Shown one piece after another: positions 15,459 through 24,890 of a stretch of DNA of 35,365 bases. The position numbers were made by a program, and so were the translations under genes. Below the pieces are notes generated by a model, which searched no databases, was not told the origin of the DNA, and saw only the letters and a program-made list of their open reading frames with translations. The DNA is from Magnetococcales bacterium (GTDB taxonomy: Bacteria; Pseudomonadota; Magnetococcia; Magnetococcales; Magnetaquicoccaceae), in contig JADGAR010000039.1 of the NCBI GenBank assembly GCA_015231915.1, positions 1-35,365 of the forward strand. Reading direction: 5' to 3'. How positions within the stretch are numbered: position 1 is the first letter of the stretch; the number at the start of each line of letters is the position of its first letter.

Positions 15459-18428
15459 TCACGTACCCCGTGCACCGGGCCTGCCGCCCGCGCGATAGAG
15501 CCGGTCCAAGGCCAGGAAGAGCCTCTGCCGGTCCACATGGAAGAACTCGATGATCTCTCTGGCCTCTTGGAGCTTCTCCTCCAGGAAGCCTTGGCCGTCG
15601 ATCAGCGAGGAGTTGTCGGCGGTTTTGCGCTTGTGCTCCGCGATCACCAGCCGGGACAACTCTACCAATTGCGCCATCCTGCCCTGCATGGACCGGAAGG
15701 TCTGCTCGACTTCGACGAATGCAGAATCCTTGCCAAAACGGGGAAGTCCTTCCCCGGTCATCCAGGATTCGAAAGCGCTGAGACGTTCCATAAGCTCCGT
15801 GCGGATCTCCTCCATGTGGTCATCCAACTCGAAGCGGATCAGGGTGTCCTCCATGAGGCGAATCCAGCCGAGGAGCGACTCCTTGAGGCGCTTGATGTCG
15901 AACATCCCGTCGGTGGGGATGGTCAACGAACGACGCACCTTGTCCAGGGAGTCGGCGGATTGGAGGGTGATGTCCGTGACGTGCCCGAAGGCGGTGGTGG
16001 CCCCGGTGGTGCTGCGGGCCAGACCGAAGACGCTCATGGCGAGTTCCACCACCTTGCGGGCGCCCTGTTCGCTCTCCTGGGCGGCCTGCAGGGTGCGATT
16101 GGCCAGGAGTTGGGTCTCGCCGGCCTGGGTGGCCGCCACCTCAGCCGCATTGGCCCCGGCATTGGCGGAGGCCACGATCCGCTCGGCAGCCAGGCGGGAA
16201 ACATCGGCGGCGCGCGCCACTTCGCCTGCGGCCAGAGAGAGTTCTGAGGCATTGTTGACCACCACCCCGGTCGCCTCGGAAACGTTGTCGATGGCATCGG
16301 AGATGGCATGGATCGACTGGTTCTGTTCCTCCACGGCGTCGGTGATGCGACCGTTGGCCTCTTCGATCTCGACGACGATTTCGGCCACGGTCTGGATGGC
16401 CGCGCCCACCTGGTCGGTATTGCCCTGGATGCCGGCAATGCGGGCGGAGATCATGCGGGTGGCCTCTGCGGTCTGACGCGCCAATTCCTTGACTTCGTTG
16501 GCCACCACGGCGAACCCCTTGCCGGCATCCCCCGCCCCTGCGGCTTCGATGGCGGCGTTGAGGGCGAGCATGTTGGTCTGCTCGGCGATGCTCTTGATCA
16601 CCTCGACGCTGGCACCGATCTCGCTGGCGGCGCGCGACAGGGCCAGCATCACCTCCCTGGCGTCGTCCGTATTGCTGGTGGCCACCCGGGAGAGCTTGCT
16701 CGCCTCGGCGCAGAGGTCCTGAATCCCACCCAGCGAGTCCACCATCCCGCGGATCTCGCCGTGGACATTCTCCACCGCGACATCCACCGCCCGCAGATTT
16801 TCGGTGACGTGCTCGATGTTCGAGGTCATTTCGATGGAGGCGCTGGCCACGGTGGCGGCATTGGCCAAACCGTCGCTGGCCGACTCGACGATGACGCCGA
16901 TGCTGGCGGACAGCTCGCGGGCGACCATGGAGATGTCGGCCATCCGTTCATCGACGTTTTCCATCAGGCTTTTGATCGCCGCGACGTTTTCGGCCAGATG
17001 GCGATTGGCATCCCCCATCACCCCCGCCTTGCCGGAGATCTCCTGGGCGCGCTCCTGCACATTGCTGCGGATGCCGTTCAGGCCATAGGCGCAGGCGGCC
17101 ACGGTCTCCGACTGCAAGGCGAGATCCCGTCCGATGGCCACCAGATTGCCGGCCATCTCGTCCACGGCCACCCCCAGATCCCGCAACTCCCCGGCGGGCA
17201 GGGTGGCGATGTCGATGGTCCGGGTCAGATCGCCCGTGGCCATCACCTGCACGGCACTGGTCAGCCCAACCAGGGGACGGGACATCTTGCGGGCGATGAA
17301 GACGATGACCACCACCGCGAACAGGAGCGCCAGCACCATGATCAGCAGGGTCAGCCTGGTCATGCGCGTCAAGGAGGCCTCGCTGACCTTGAGCAGATCC
17401 TCGTGGGAGTCGATGCGGGCGATGCTCCAGCCGAAGATGGGCAGGGGCTGATAGACGATGTGGAACAGCCGGCCCTGATCCTCGAAGGTGCCGACCCCGG
17501 ACCCCTGAGCCTTCATCTTGTCGATGATGGCCATGTATGCCGGACTGGCGGAGATGGAGTCCGCCTTGGGCAGATAGTCGGCCAGGTCGTGCTGGCCCTC
17601 CGGATCGGCGCCCTCGTGCAGTTTGATGTCGAACTTCTTGTGGCTGTCGGCGATCAGAAAGCCCTTGGGATCGAGAATGATGGTCCGCTTCGTCGCCTCG
17701 CCCTGGCGCGCATGGCTGGCAAGATCGGTTTGAGCGGTCTGCTCGCTGCCGGTGTTGAGTTCCCGGATGGTCTCCTGAAAGAGGGAAATCGGGATTTCGA
17801 AGTGGTAGAAGGCCGGTTTGGAGCCATCCTCGAGCACGATGGGGGAGGTATAGGAAAAGACCCACACATGTGCGTCCGCCGACATGTAGGGGTATTGGAC
17901 ATGCACCTCGTCCTTTTTGAGCTGCAGGGTCGGCTCGAAGAAGGGGGCGGTGTTCTCCTCACTGGAAAAATCCTCGTCCGGGGCCACCACCCCCAGGGTG
18001 AGGCGCGCATGCTCCTGGCCGGTCATGTCGATGATGCAGGTTTCGACGATGGGATACATGTGCTGGAGGCGCTGGACCCAGCGGTCCAGTTTGTTCTTGA
18101 CCTCCCTCTGGGCCTCGGTGAATTGGATGATCTTTTTGACCTCCTTCTCCCCCTGGACCTCCTCGTAGCGATTGCCGGCCCGGGTGTCTTTCAGGTCGAA
18201 ATACTCCTCGAAGCCGGGGTATTGCAGGGACATCAACAACATGTCCTTGGATTTGGCCTGCAACATCATGGCGCGGTTGCTGATCTCCTCCAGATCGTTG
18301 CGCATCCCTTGCACCGAGGATTCGATCACCGCCTGTTTGGTCAAGGCATAGGAAAAGAGGGTACTGACCGTGAGGATCACGCTCAGGATACCGGAAAAGA
18401 TCAGGATCAGCCGATATTGAATCTTCAT
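15459..18428 (-). CDS. Methyl-accepting chemotaxis protein with dCache sensor and degenerate CZB-like tail
   Basis: 989 residues, long for a chemoreceptor. TM1 is at 7-27 and a periplasmic double-Cache-like domain of about 330 residues follows ([34 protein letters not shown]). TM2 is at 360-379, HAMP at about 380-435, then a long coiled-coil signalling domain with the conserved hairpin tip ([37 protein letters not shown]). It would signal to CheA/CheW. The C-terminal 150 residues look like a CZB zinc-binding domain in spacing ([34 protein letters not shown]) but lack the His/Cys ligands. The start is taken at 18428 because [14 protein letters not shown] is a classic receptor N-terminus; ATG 18458 is also in frame. 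It sits between a response regulator and a cyclase on the same strand. Confidence 0.93.
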   Translation of the reverse strand: MKIQYRLILIFSGILSVILTVSTLFSYALTKQAVIESSVQGMRNDLEEISNRAMMLQAKSKDMLLMSLQYPGFEEYFDLKDTRAGNRYEEVQGEKEVKKIIQFTEAQREVKNKLDRWVQRLQHMYPIVETCIIDMTGQEHARLTLGVVAPDEDFSSEENTAPFFEPTLQLKKDEVHVQYPYMSADAHVWVFSYTSPIVLEDGSKPAFYHFEIPISLFQETIRELNTGSEQTAQTDLASHARQGEATKRTIILDPKGFLIADSHKKFDIKLHEGADPEGQHDLADYLPKADSISASPAYMAIIDKMKAQGSGVGTFEDQGRLFHIVYQPLPIFGWSIARIDSHEDLLKVSEASLTRMTRLTLLIMVLALLFAVVVIVFIARKMSRPLVGLTSAVQVMATGDLTRTIDIATLPAGELRDLGVAVDEMAGNLVAIGRDLALQSETVAACAYGLNGIRSNVQERAQEISGKAGVMGDANRHLAENVAAIKSLMENVDERMADISMVARELSASIGVIVESASDGLANAATVASASIEMTSNIEHVTENLRAVDVAVENVHGEIRGMVDSLGGIQDLCAEASKLSRVATSNTDDAREVMLALSRAASEIGASVEVIKSIAEQTNMLALNAAIEAAGAGDAGKGFAVVANEVKELARQTAEATRMISARIAGIQGNTDQVGAAIQTVAEIVVEIEEANGRITDAVEEQNQSIHAISDAIDNVSEATGVVVNNASELSLAAGEVARAADVSRLAAERIVASANAGANAAEVAATQAGETQLLANRTLQAAQESEQGARKVVELAMSVFGLARSTTGATTAFGHVTDITLQSADSLDKVRRSLTIPTDGMFDIKRLKESLLGWIRLMEDTLIRFELDDHMEEIRTELMERLSAFESWMTGEGLPRFGKDSAFVEVEQTFRSMQGRMAQLVELSRLVIAEHKRKTADNSSLIDGQGFLEEKLQEAREIIEFFHVDRQRLFLALDRLYRAGGRPGARGT

Positions 18429-18498
18429 CCCGCCAACCAACCAAAGCGTAGCCAGCATGCGCCACGCGCCAAGAGTACCCCCCGGGTCCGTGCAGCGC

Positions 18499-18951
18499 CT
18501 ACAACGTCACCTCGTCCTCGGTGACGGTTTCCGCCGCGTATTCGCCCCACAGAAGTTCCCCCCAGCGGCGGGCGCGACTGGCGGCCTCGCGGATCACCGT
18601 GGCGAGCACAGGCATGTCCAGGGGCTTGCGGACGTAATCCGATGCGCCATGGGCCAGGGCCTCGATGACCCGGTCCAGGTCGCTGGCCCCGGTGATGACG
18701 ATGAACTGCACCATCGGGTATTTCTTCTTGGTCTGGCGGATGAACTGCAATCCGTTGCCGTCCGGGAGATTGATGTCCTGCAAAACGATCAGCGGACTGG
18801 ACTCCTCGAGCCGCGCCAACCCCTCCGCAAAGCTGCCGGCATGGATGATCTCCACCTCGCCCGTATCGTCCTGGAAGGCCAGATAACGTTCGATGGCGCC
18901 TCGGATCTCCGGTTCGTCATCGACCACCATGATTCGCATCGGATCGTTCAT
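18499..18951 (-). CDS. Single-domain response regulator (CheY-like receiver)
   Basis: 150 residues. The receiver domain is complete: acidic pair in [10 protein letters not shown], phospho-acceptor Asp in [11 protein letters not shown], Thr in VITGASD and Lys in YVRKPLD. There is no DNA-binding or enzymatic output domain, only a 25-residue acidic tail (ending TVTEDEVTL). It probably acts by protein-protein contact, for example on the chemoreceptor or cyclase encoded 70 and 3,500 nt downstream on the same strand. The start at 18951 has GCGGAGA about 9 nt upstream; the frame is open further upstream, but without receiver homology. The kinase that phosphorylates it is unknown; the histidine kinase at 20154-22628 is a candidate by proximity only. 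Confidence 0.9.
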   Translation of the reverse strand: MNDPMRIMVVDDEPEIRGAIERYLAFQDDTGEVEIIHAGSFAEGLARLEESSPLIVLQDINLPDGNGLQFIRQTKKKYPMVQFIVITGASDLDRVIEALAHGASDYVRKPLDMPVLATVIREAASRARRWGELLWGEYAAETVTEDEVTL

Positions 18952-19156
18952 TGTTTTGTCTCCGCAAAATTCCATTTTTTCTCCAGCATCCAATTTTCGT
19001 GCCATACCAGCGGAACGCACGGACGCCAGCCTCTCCCGCCTGTTAATATGCTGTAACTTTCCACCATAACGCAAAAAATGTCAAGCGCTTTCCATCAGTT
19101 GAACACAAATTATGTTTGTTTGACAATATTTGGCAATCAATGGATTATATATTATT

Positions 19157-19176
19157 TTGATAATGATTAATATCAA
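19157..19176. promoter_or_regulatory. Palindromic FNR- or Fur-like box
   Basis: TTGATA-N8-TATCAA is a perfect inverted repeat. Within it ATGAT-TAAT-ATCAA (19163-19176) matches the FNR consensus TTGATN4ATCAA at 9 of 10 positions, while TGATAATGATTAATA (19158-19172) matches the 7-1-7 Fur box at 12 of 14. Which regulator, if either, uses it cannot be decided from sequence. Confidence 0.35.
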
Positions 19177-19294
19177 TAAAATCCCATTCCGTACCGATAT
19201 TGATCGATCTGTTCGTCATTTATTACCAAATGTCAAAAAATAATGGTACAAAAAAAGCATAAAAAGATATTTTAAAATATACCATACAACGGGC

Positions 19295-19322
19295 TTGACG
19301 AGAGGTGGAAAAATTGTATCCT
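19295..19322 (+). promoter_or_regulatory. Candidate sigma70 promoter of the first PilZ gene
   Basis: TTGACG (19295-19300), 16-nt spacer, TATCCT (19317-19322), 55 nt before the start codon at 19378. Found by eye. Confidence 0.35.
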
Positions 19323-19377
19323 GTGCTTACTACATCACCCCCAACGACACGGATCTCGCTTCAGGGACAATCGCGAC

Positions 19378-20178
19378 ATGGACGCACCCCCCCCCGACAA
19401 TGCCCCCTCCCGCCGACGCCATGAACGGGTCTGGTTCAAATGCCAGGCCACGCTGAACCTGCCTGGAGGCAAAACGCTCTGGGGCATGACACGGGATGTC
19501 TCCCTGCGCGGCATCTTCCTGGCCATGGCCGCACCACCCACGGATGTCACCAAGGGCGCCACCGGAACCCTGCGGTTGACCGTCAACACCCTGCAAAAGG
19601 AATTTCCCTGCCGGGTGGCCCATGTCTGCGACCAGGGGGTGGGCATCGAACTGAACGACCAGGGGGAAAACTTTGGCGCCGCCTTGACCGCCAGCCTGCT
19701 CCAGGAAACGCAGGTCCGCCTGGGCGCCGATGTTTGCCACACCGACTTCATCCGCGTCGCCCGCCAGGGCAACGACACCACCGATGGTCGCCTGACCAAA
19801 ATCAGCATCAGCCACATGGAGTTCACCTTCATCCCCTCCTCCGGCTGGAACGAACCAAAACCCGGCGACGAACTGCGACTCGCCATCCTCCAGCCACGCA
19901 TGGAGCCTCTGCCGGTCAACGGGGTGGTGCGCACCGTCCTGAAAGGGGAAAAAGCCTCGGAAAAAACCTGTGCCCTGCTGTTCACCAATCTGTCCGACAA
20001 AACCACCGAGGCACTGAAAAAACTGGTCCAGTCCCTCCACGACCAACGCCTGAGGAACCTGGTCACGCAACGCACCACCGCCATCGGTCTGAACCGGGGA
20101 GGCGACACGCCCCGCTGGGCGCGCCCCGAGGTGCGCCAGAGACTGGAGCGATTCTACGGCCCCGGTCCCCGCTCCTGA
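19378..20178 (+). CDS. PilZ-domain c-di-GMP receptor protein
   Basis: 266 residues, soluble. The N-terminal PilZ domain carries both c-di-GMP motifs: RxxxR as R13-R17 in RRRHERVWF, and D/NxSxxG as DVSLRG at 40-45. The second half (about 110-240) has a similar beta-rich pattern with KISISHMEFTF where DxSxxG would be, suggesting a second, degenerate PilZ-like domain; this is inference. AGGGA lies 10 nt before the ATG. Its last 25 nt overlap the end of the convergent histidine kinase gene, so the two transcripts are antisense at their 3' ends. It is one of two PilZ genes flanking that kinase. Confidence 0.88.
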   Translation: MDAPPPDNAPSRRRHERVWFKCQATLNLPGGKTLWGMTRDVSLRGIFLAMAAPPTDVTKGATGTLRLTVNTLQKEFPCRVAHVCDQGVGIELNDQGENFGAALTASLLQETQVRLGADVCHTDFIRVARQGNDTTDGRLTKISISHMEFTFIPSSGWNEPKPGDELRLAILQPRMEPLPVNGVVRTVLKGEKASEKTCALLFTNLSDKTTEALKKLVQSLHDQRLRNLVTQRTTAIGLNRGGDTPRWARPEVRQRLERFYGPGPRS

Positions 20179-22628
20179 GCCGGGCGAGACCGCTTGCGCG
20201 CAGCCAACTGCTCCCGATGGAGCGCCAGGGTCGGCAGGATGATGACCACCTCGGTCTCCGTGTACTCTGCGGTTCGCGGCGGTGAAAAGATCGTGATCTG
20301 ACCGAGGTGATCCTTCACGATCCCCTCCACGATCGACAGACCCAGCCCGGTCCCCTTGGTCTTCCCCTTGCTGGTATAGAAGGGATCGAAAATCCTGTCG
20401 ATGGCCTCCGCCGGGATGCCGGGTCCATTGTCCTTCACCCAGATCCAGACATGCCGCTCGATGGCCTGCCCCACGACGGTGATCCGTTTCGGATGATCGG
20501 TAGGCATCTCCTCCAGGGCATCCAGGGCGTTGTTGAAGAGGTTTACGAAAACCTGTGACATCTGCTGACGGTCGCAATAAATAATCAAGTCATTGGGAAT
20601 CCGCACGGTCAAGGCGGCCTCGTCCTGACGGATGCGGTGCTGGAGGAGATGGATCGCGTCGCGCACCGGGTCTTCCAGGCGGCACTCCACCCGGTCGGTC
20701 TCCATGCCCCCCTTGGAATAGGTCTTGAGGCTGTCCACGATTTTGGAGATGCGCCCGCTGCCGTCCAGGATCCCCTCCAGGGTCTTGCCGATCTCGGCGT
20801 GGAAACGGCTCAAACGCCCGGAAGGATCCTCGCCGGCGTGCCTGAGCAGGACGGGGCCTGCCAGGCCCCAGTACTGCTGCAGAAACTGGATGTTGGCCGA
20901 GATGAAGGCGTTCGGGTTGTTGATCTCGTGGGCCATGCCCGCCGAAAAGGTCCCCAGGGTGGCGAGACGCTCGGCGTGGATCAACTGTCTGGTACGGGCC
21001 TGGACCATCTCCTCGAGGCGATCCGCGTACTCCTTGAGCGCCTGTTCGGCCTTCTGACGCTCGGTGATGTCCCGGGCGGAGGCCATGGCAAAGGAGGTCC
21101 CCTGGTATTCGAGCATATTGACGCTCACCTCCACCGGAAAGCTGCTCCCGTCCTTGCGATGCTGGGCAGTGGTGAAGACGAGGGTGCGCTGTCTGGTCAT
21201 CCTTTCCCAGAAGCCCGGCCACTCGGCAGCAGACAGCTGGGGCGCGATGTCATGGATGGTCAAGGCGAGCAGTTCCTCGCGGGTATGGCCGAGACCCATC
21301 CAGGCCGCCTGATTGACGGTGATGAAACGCCCGCGTGAGTCGATCCAGTAGATGGCGTCCTGGGCGTTCATCACGGAAAAACGGCTGAAGCGCAGCTCCT
21401 CTTCCAGCCGCCGCCGCTCGGTGATGTCCTGGGAGACGCCCAGAACCCCGATGATGGCGCCGTCCACGTCGGTCAGGGGGACGGTGCTGATCTCCAGCCA
21501 ACGCTCCGTGCCATCGGTGAGCAGTATGCGCCGCGCTTCGTTCAGGCGACCGACTCCCGAGACCATGACCTCCCGGTCGATCTCCCGGAGGGAATCGGCA
21601 TCGTGGCGCCAGGCCAATTCGCCGTCGCACCGGTTGAGGAGCTCCTCCGGCGCGGCCAGACCCGCGTGGCGGGCAAAACGGGCATTGCACCCCATATAAC
21701 GAAAATCGGCATCCTTCCAGAACAGATTGACCGGAATGGCGTCGAGGACCTGCCGCAGCATGACCCGCGACTCCTCGGCCTGATTGCGGGCCTGGATCAG
21801 ATGGGATTCCCGGGTGGCCAGTTCGGTTTCCATGCGGTTGAGCGCCTGGCTGAGCAGGTCGAGTTCCCGGATCTTCCAACTCCGGGGAAAGGGCGTGGCG
21901 AAATCCCCATGGGCGATGGCGGCGATGCGACCGGTGAACTCCTGGAATGGCCTGGGAATCCCCCGACCGGCCCAGAAGAGCGCCACGATCAGGACCCCCA
22001 CCTGGCCAAGGGCCGTGACGAGATTGCCCAGCATCCGGCGCCAGGCCTCCTCGCGGAAGTCGGCGAGGGGCAGCAGAAATTCGCTGTGCAAAAACCACCG
22101 CACCTCGTCTTTGGCGAGCACGCCGTCGCCGTCGCGATCCTGGCCGATGGCGACCACGGTCTTGTGGTGATCGCCATCCAGCCAGGAATAGGGAACCGAA
22201 AAATCCCGGTAATGCCGGTAGAATGGTTCGGCATGAATGTCGGAGTGCTCCAGTTGCGCCTTGGCATTGAGCGACGCATCATCCGATTCGAGGGCCAGGA
22301 TCTCCCATTCGGGGGAAAAGAGGATCATGTGGTCCGGGAGGCGGTCGTATTGACGGGCGACCTCCAGCCGGAAGCGAAAGAGGGAGTGGATCTCCCGGAG
22401 GTCCCTGGCGGCGGCCTCCTCGGCCCCTTCGTCCAGGTGGCGCCGATAATTCCCGAATACGGGATGCCCGGCGAGCAACTGGAGCTCGCGGATATCCGTC
22501 TCCATGGCCTTGCCGGCGATGAACGCCACCTCCTGGCGGTAATCCACCCAGTAGGCGACGCCGCTCCAGGCGCCGATGAGCAGCACCACGGGTGCCAAAA
22601 AATAGAAGAATCGGTGGGCAAGGGTCAT
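20154..22628 (-). CDS. Membrane sensor histidine kinase with EF-hand-bearing periplasmic domain and two PAS domains
   Basis: 824 residues. TM1 is at about 9-28 and the periplasmic domain runs from 30 to about 198. It contains DRDGDGVLAKDE at residues 164-175, a canonical 12-residue EF-hand calcium loop. TM2 is at about 203-220, followed by a HAMP-like linker, PAS1 (about 287-405, PAC end VLGVSQDITERRRLEEEL), PAS2 (to about 525, ASARDITERQKAEQAL), and a HisKA domain with H-box GMAHEINNPNAF. The ATPase domain has the N-box VNLFNNALDAL, G1 DNGPGIP, F-box IFDPFYTSKGK and G2 GTGLGLSIV. All catalytic motifs are present. No response regulator is adjacent. The start at 22628 gives a proper N-terminal membrane anchor; its ribosome-binding site is weak. 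Confidence 0.93.
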   Translation of the reverse strand: MTLAHRFFYFLAPVVLLIGAWSGVAYWVDYRQEVAFIAGKAMETDIRELQLLAGHPVFGNYRRHLDEGAEEAAARDLREIHSLFRFRLEVARQYDRLPDHMILFSPEWEILALESDDASLNAKAQLEHSDIHAEPFYRHYRDFSVPYSWLDGDHHKTVVAIGQDRDGDGVLAKDEVRWFLHSEFLLPLADFREEAWRRMLGNLVTALGQVGVLIVALFWAGRGIPRPFQEFTGRIAAIAHGDFATPFPRSWKIRELDLLSQALNRMETELATRESHLIQARNQAEESRVMLRQVLDAIPVNLFWKDADFRYMGCNARFARHAGLAAPEELLNRCDGELAWRHDADSLREIDREVMVSGVGRLNEARRILLTDGTERWLEISTVPLTDVDGAIIGVLGVSQDITERRRLEEELRFSRFSVMNAQDAIYWIDSRGRFITVNQAAWMGLGHTREELLALTIHDIAPQLSAAEWPGFWERMTRQRTLVFTTAQHRKDGSSFPVEVSVNMLEYQGTSFAMASARDITERQKAEQALKEYADRLEEMVQARTRQLIHAERLATLGTFSAGMAHEINNPNAFISANIQFLQQYWGLAGPVLLRHAGEDPSGRLSRFHAEIGKTLEGILDGSGRISKIVDSLKTYSKGGMETDRVECRLEDPVRDAIHLLQHRIRQDEAALTVRIPNDLIIYCDRQQMSQVFVNLFNNALDALEEMPTDHPKRITVVGQAIERHVWIWVKDNGPGIPAEAIDRIFDPFYTSKGKTKGTGLGLSIVEGIVKDHLGQITIFSPPRTAEYTETEVVIILPTLALHREQLAARKRSRPAQERGPGP
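22104..22139 (-). other. EF-hand calcium loop in the histidine kinase sensor domain
   Basis: Encodes D-R-D-G-D-G-V-L-A-K-D-E, which fits the EF-hand pattern DxDxDGxxxxxE at every ligand position (1, 3, 5, 12) and the central Gly. It lies in the periplasmic part, where calcium is high, and so may be a structural or sensory calcium site. Only one loop is visible, so it may be a single EF-hand or a dockerin-like half. Confidence 0.75.
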
Positions 22629-22854
22629 GGGCCAAGCGATGGAAAATTGTGTGAATGATCAAATGGATATTGTTATAGTATCCCGGTTTGCGTCCCTTGT
22701 CCACCCTTGATGCAACCGGGAACTTTTTCTCCAAATCGAGAAGGATCGGAAGAAAATTCCCATTTTTGAAAAAGAAAACAGATTGGGAAACAAAAAGTAA
22801 CAAATTGTAATGCGTTGATTTCAGATAGAAAACCCTCCCACGGCAACATGGCAT

Positions 22855-22873
22855 ATTGATTGCGATTATCAAT
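22855..22873. promoter_or_regulatory. Palindromic Fur-like box upstream of the PilZ/FtrD/P19 operon
   Basis: ATTGAT-N7-ATCAAT is a perfect 6-bp inverted repeat. TGATTGCGATTATCA (22857-22871) matches the 7-1-7 Fur box at 11 of 14 positions, with the right half exact. It is 44 nt before the PilZ start in the otherwise AT-rich 288-nt gap to the kinase gene. The downstream operon encodes iron-related proteins, which makes Fur a sensible candidate. Confidence 0.35.
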
Positions 22874-22916
22874 AGCAAAAATGCCCCTCAACCCTCCAAC
22901 TCCAAGGATCCCAGCG

Positions 22917-23312
22917 ATGTGGCCACGTCATCACATGGAAGCGAACCACAGCCCCACGGAAAGACACATGGATCCGGAGGAGAGCAGGCGGGAAAAACGC
23001 CGTCACGAGCGGTATTTCATGCAGTTTCCCGTCTCCATCGTTTTCGAAAACGGCCAAACCCTGCAAGGGATCTCCCATGACGTGAGCCTGGCCGGCCTGT
23101 TCGTCCATGCCAGACCGACCCTGGACATGGAAGAGACCACCAACGGCGAAGGGACGATCCAAATGGGCAAGGATCGTTATACCTTCAAGTGCCGGGTGGC
23201 CCGGCGCAACGCAGCGGGGTTCGGCATCAGCATCGTCCGCAACAACCCGATCCTGGGTTTTGCCATCACGAACCACATTTTCAACCAGATTTCCACCTGC
23301 CGTCTGATCTGA
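22917..23312 (+). CDS. Small PilZ-domain c-di-GMP receptor protein
   Basis: 131 residues from ATG 22917 (AAGGA 8 nt upstream). ATG at 22968 (GGAAAG about 5 nt upstream) is an equally plausible start that keeps the full PilZ domain and gives 114 residues. The domain has RxxxR in KRRHERYF and DxSxxG in SHDVSLAGLF, so c-di-GMP binding is expected. There is no other domain. It is the first gene of a probable operon: 28 nt to the polyferredoxin gene, which in turn is 23 nt from the P19 gene. Such a position suggests it tunes or is coexpressed with the iron system, though no known mechanism supports this. Confidence 0.85.
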   Translation: MWPRHHMEANHSPTERHMDPEESRREKRRHERYFMQFPVSIVFENGQTLQGISHDVSLAGLFVHARPTLDMEETTNGEGTIQMGKDRYTFKCRVARRNAAGFGISIVRNNPILGFAITNHIFNQISTCRLI

Positions 23313-23340
23313 CCCACGAGCACACCACAGGATAGGATGC

Positions 23341-24867
23341 ATGCCTTCAGGGACCCCCAGGGAGAAGCCAAATCCGGACGAGGATGATTTCGCGCTGCTT
23401 CCGGAGGGGATCCCGGATGCGGCAGCCGAGATGGAGCGCGGCCATGTCTCGCCCACACCTCCCGTGCCGCGCGAGGAGCGGCGCAAACGTCCCGATCAGC
23501 GACGGGCATGGTGGGTGTTGCGCGTGGAGCACTACTTCGCCCTGCGCCGCAACTGGTTTCCCGTCTGGCAACTGCTGACCCTGGTCATCTTCATCGCCCT
23601 CGTGTTCGTTCCCGCCTTTTTGCCCGAGCCTCCGGAAAACGCCACCCCCTGGAACAACTTCACCCGATTCGCCATTCATGCCATGTGGGGCATCTGGTTC
23701 CCGCTGGTGTTGCTTTCGGTGATCCTGGTGGGACGCGCCTGGTGCGGGATGTTCTGTCCGCAGGGGGCGATCTCGGAATGGGCCAGCCGCATCGGCCTGA
23801 AACGGGCGATTCCCAAATGGATGATGTGGTCGGGTTTGCCCATCGTCAGCTTTCTGCTGATCACGATGCTGGGCCAAACCCTGGGGGTGCGCGACCATCC
23901 CGAGGCGATCCTGGAACTGTTCGGGGGCACGCTGCTGCTGGCCCTGGTGGTGGGGCTGCTCTACAGCTACCGACAGCGGGCCTGGTGCCGGCACATGTGT
24001 CCCATCGGCCTGTTGCTGGGGATCTTTTCCCGGCTCGGCTCGGCCTTTTTCAGCTTCAGCGCCCTGCGCCCGGGGGGGGACCGCTACTGCAACAAATGCC
24101 TCTGCCCCACCATGGTGGACATCCGCTACAAATGCGAGTCGCGCCATTGCATCGCCTGCTTCAAGTGCATCACGCCCGGCGCCCGCAACGGCGTCAACCT
24201 GCAATTTCACCGCCCCGGTTGGGAGGTGGAGGCGATTCACGAACACAATCCCAATCTGGCCGAAGTGCAGTTCCTGTTCCTGGCGACCGGCATCGCCCTG
24301 GGGGCGTTCTTGTGGCTGGTGCTGCCGGAATACCAGACGTTCCGGGCCGTGGTGACCGACTGGTTCTTCGATCACGGCTGGTACCGGGCCGGGGAGGCAG
24401 GCCCGGCCTGGCTGATGAGCGTCCATCCCCAGCGGGGGGAGGTTTTCACCTGGATCGACTTTTTGAGCATCAGCGCCTTCATGATCGGCTTCATGGGGTT
24501 TCTCTGGCTGACCCTGACCGCCACCACGGCCTTGACCGCCCGGCTGGCACAAGCTTTGGCCGGGGGGGATTGGCGGGTGCATTTCGTGGCCCTGGGCTAC
24601 CAGTATGCCCCGGTGGCGATGATTTCGCTGCTGCTGGGCCTGGGAGGCGAGCTGTTCAAGATGCTCCACTGGGTGGGGGCGAGCCTGAGCGATATCAATC
24701 AGATCAAGATGGGCATCTTCTATTTTGCCCTGTTCTGGAGCGGTTATCTGGGGTGGTCCATCCTGAGTCACATGGGCATTCCGGCCCGCTGGCGCCTGTT
24801 CCCCATGGCCACCGGCTTGCTGGGCAGTCTGGTAATCGGTTATTTTTGGAAACGTGCCTTGTTCTGA
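23341..24867 (+). CDS. FtrD/NapH-like membrane polyferredoxin (4Fe-4S)
   Basis: 508 residues. A polar N-terminus of about 60 residues precedes several membrane segments. Two CxxxCP motifs (C135-C139-P140 in AWCGMFCPQG; C216-C220-P221 in AWCRHMCPIG) are the mark of NapH/CcoG/FtrD-type membrane proteins. A cytoplasmic cysteine array follows (C250, C253, C255, C265, C270, C273, C276; RYCNKCLCP and CESRHCIACFKC), suited to 4Fe-4S clusters. Further membrane segments fill the C-terminal half. It should pass electrons across the inner membrane. With the P19 gene directly downstream, the closest described context is FtrD of FtrABCD-type ferrous iron uptake. The FTR1 permease (FtrC) is not present. 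Start at ATG 23341 after CAGGATAGG. Confidence 0.87.
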   Translation: MPSGTPREKPNPDEDDFALLPEGIPDAAAEMERGHVSPTPPVPREERRKRPDQRRAWWVLRVEHYFALRRNWFPVWQLLTLVIFIALVFVPAFLPEPPENATPWNNFTRFAIHAMWGIWFPLVLLSVILVGRAWCGMFCPQGAISEWASRIGLKRAIPKWMMWSGLPIVSFLLITMLGQTLGVRDHPEAILELFGGTLLLALVVGLLYSYRQRAWCRHMCPIGLLLGIFSRLGSAFFSFSALRPGGDRYCNKCLCPTMVDIRYKCESRHCIACFKCITPGARNGVNLQFHRPGWEVEAIHEHNPNLAEVQFLFLATGIALGAFLWLVLPEYQTFRAVVTDWFFDHGWYRAGEAGPAWLMSVHPQRGEVFTWIDFLSISAFMIGFMGFLWLTLTATTALTARLAQALAGGDWRVHFVALGYQYAPVAMISLLLGLGGELFKMLHWVGASLSDINQIKMGIFYFALFWSGYLGWSILSHMGIPARWRLFPMATGLLGSLVIGYFWKRALF

Positions 24868-24890
24868 ACCGCCACATAGAGGAGTGACTG

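Larger units (their letters stand above)
18952..19377. promoter_or_regulatory. AT-rich divergent intergenic region
   Basis: 426 bp without a convincing gene, between the response regulator (leftward) and a PilZ gene (rightward). From about 19075 to 19290 it is strongly AT-rich against a GC-rich background, with many A/T runs. It contains the palindromic box at 19157-19176, a TTGACA at 19120-19125 with GATTAT 17 nt downstream, and the promoter candidate at 19295-19322. It probably carries the promoters of both flanking units, and its base composition would suit binding by a nucleoid protein. Confidence 0.6.

Noticed and set aside
16308-18524. Plus-strand open frame of over 700 codons opposite the chemoreceptor
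   Set aside because: Composition is dominated by Gly, His, Asp and Gln as expected for the antisense of a chemoreceptor coiled coil; no domain or ribosome-binding site.
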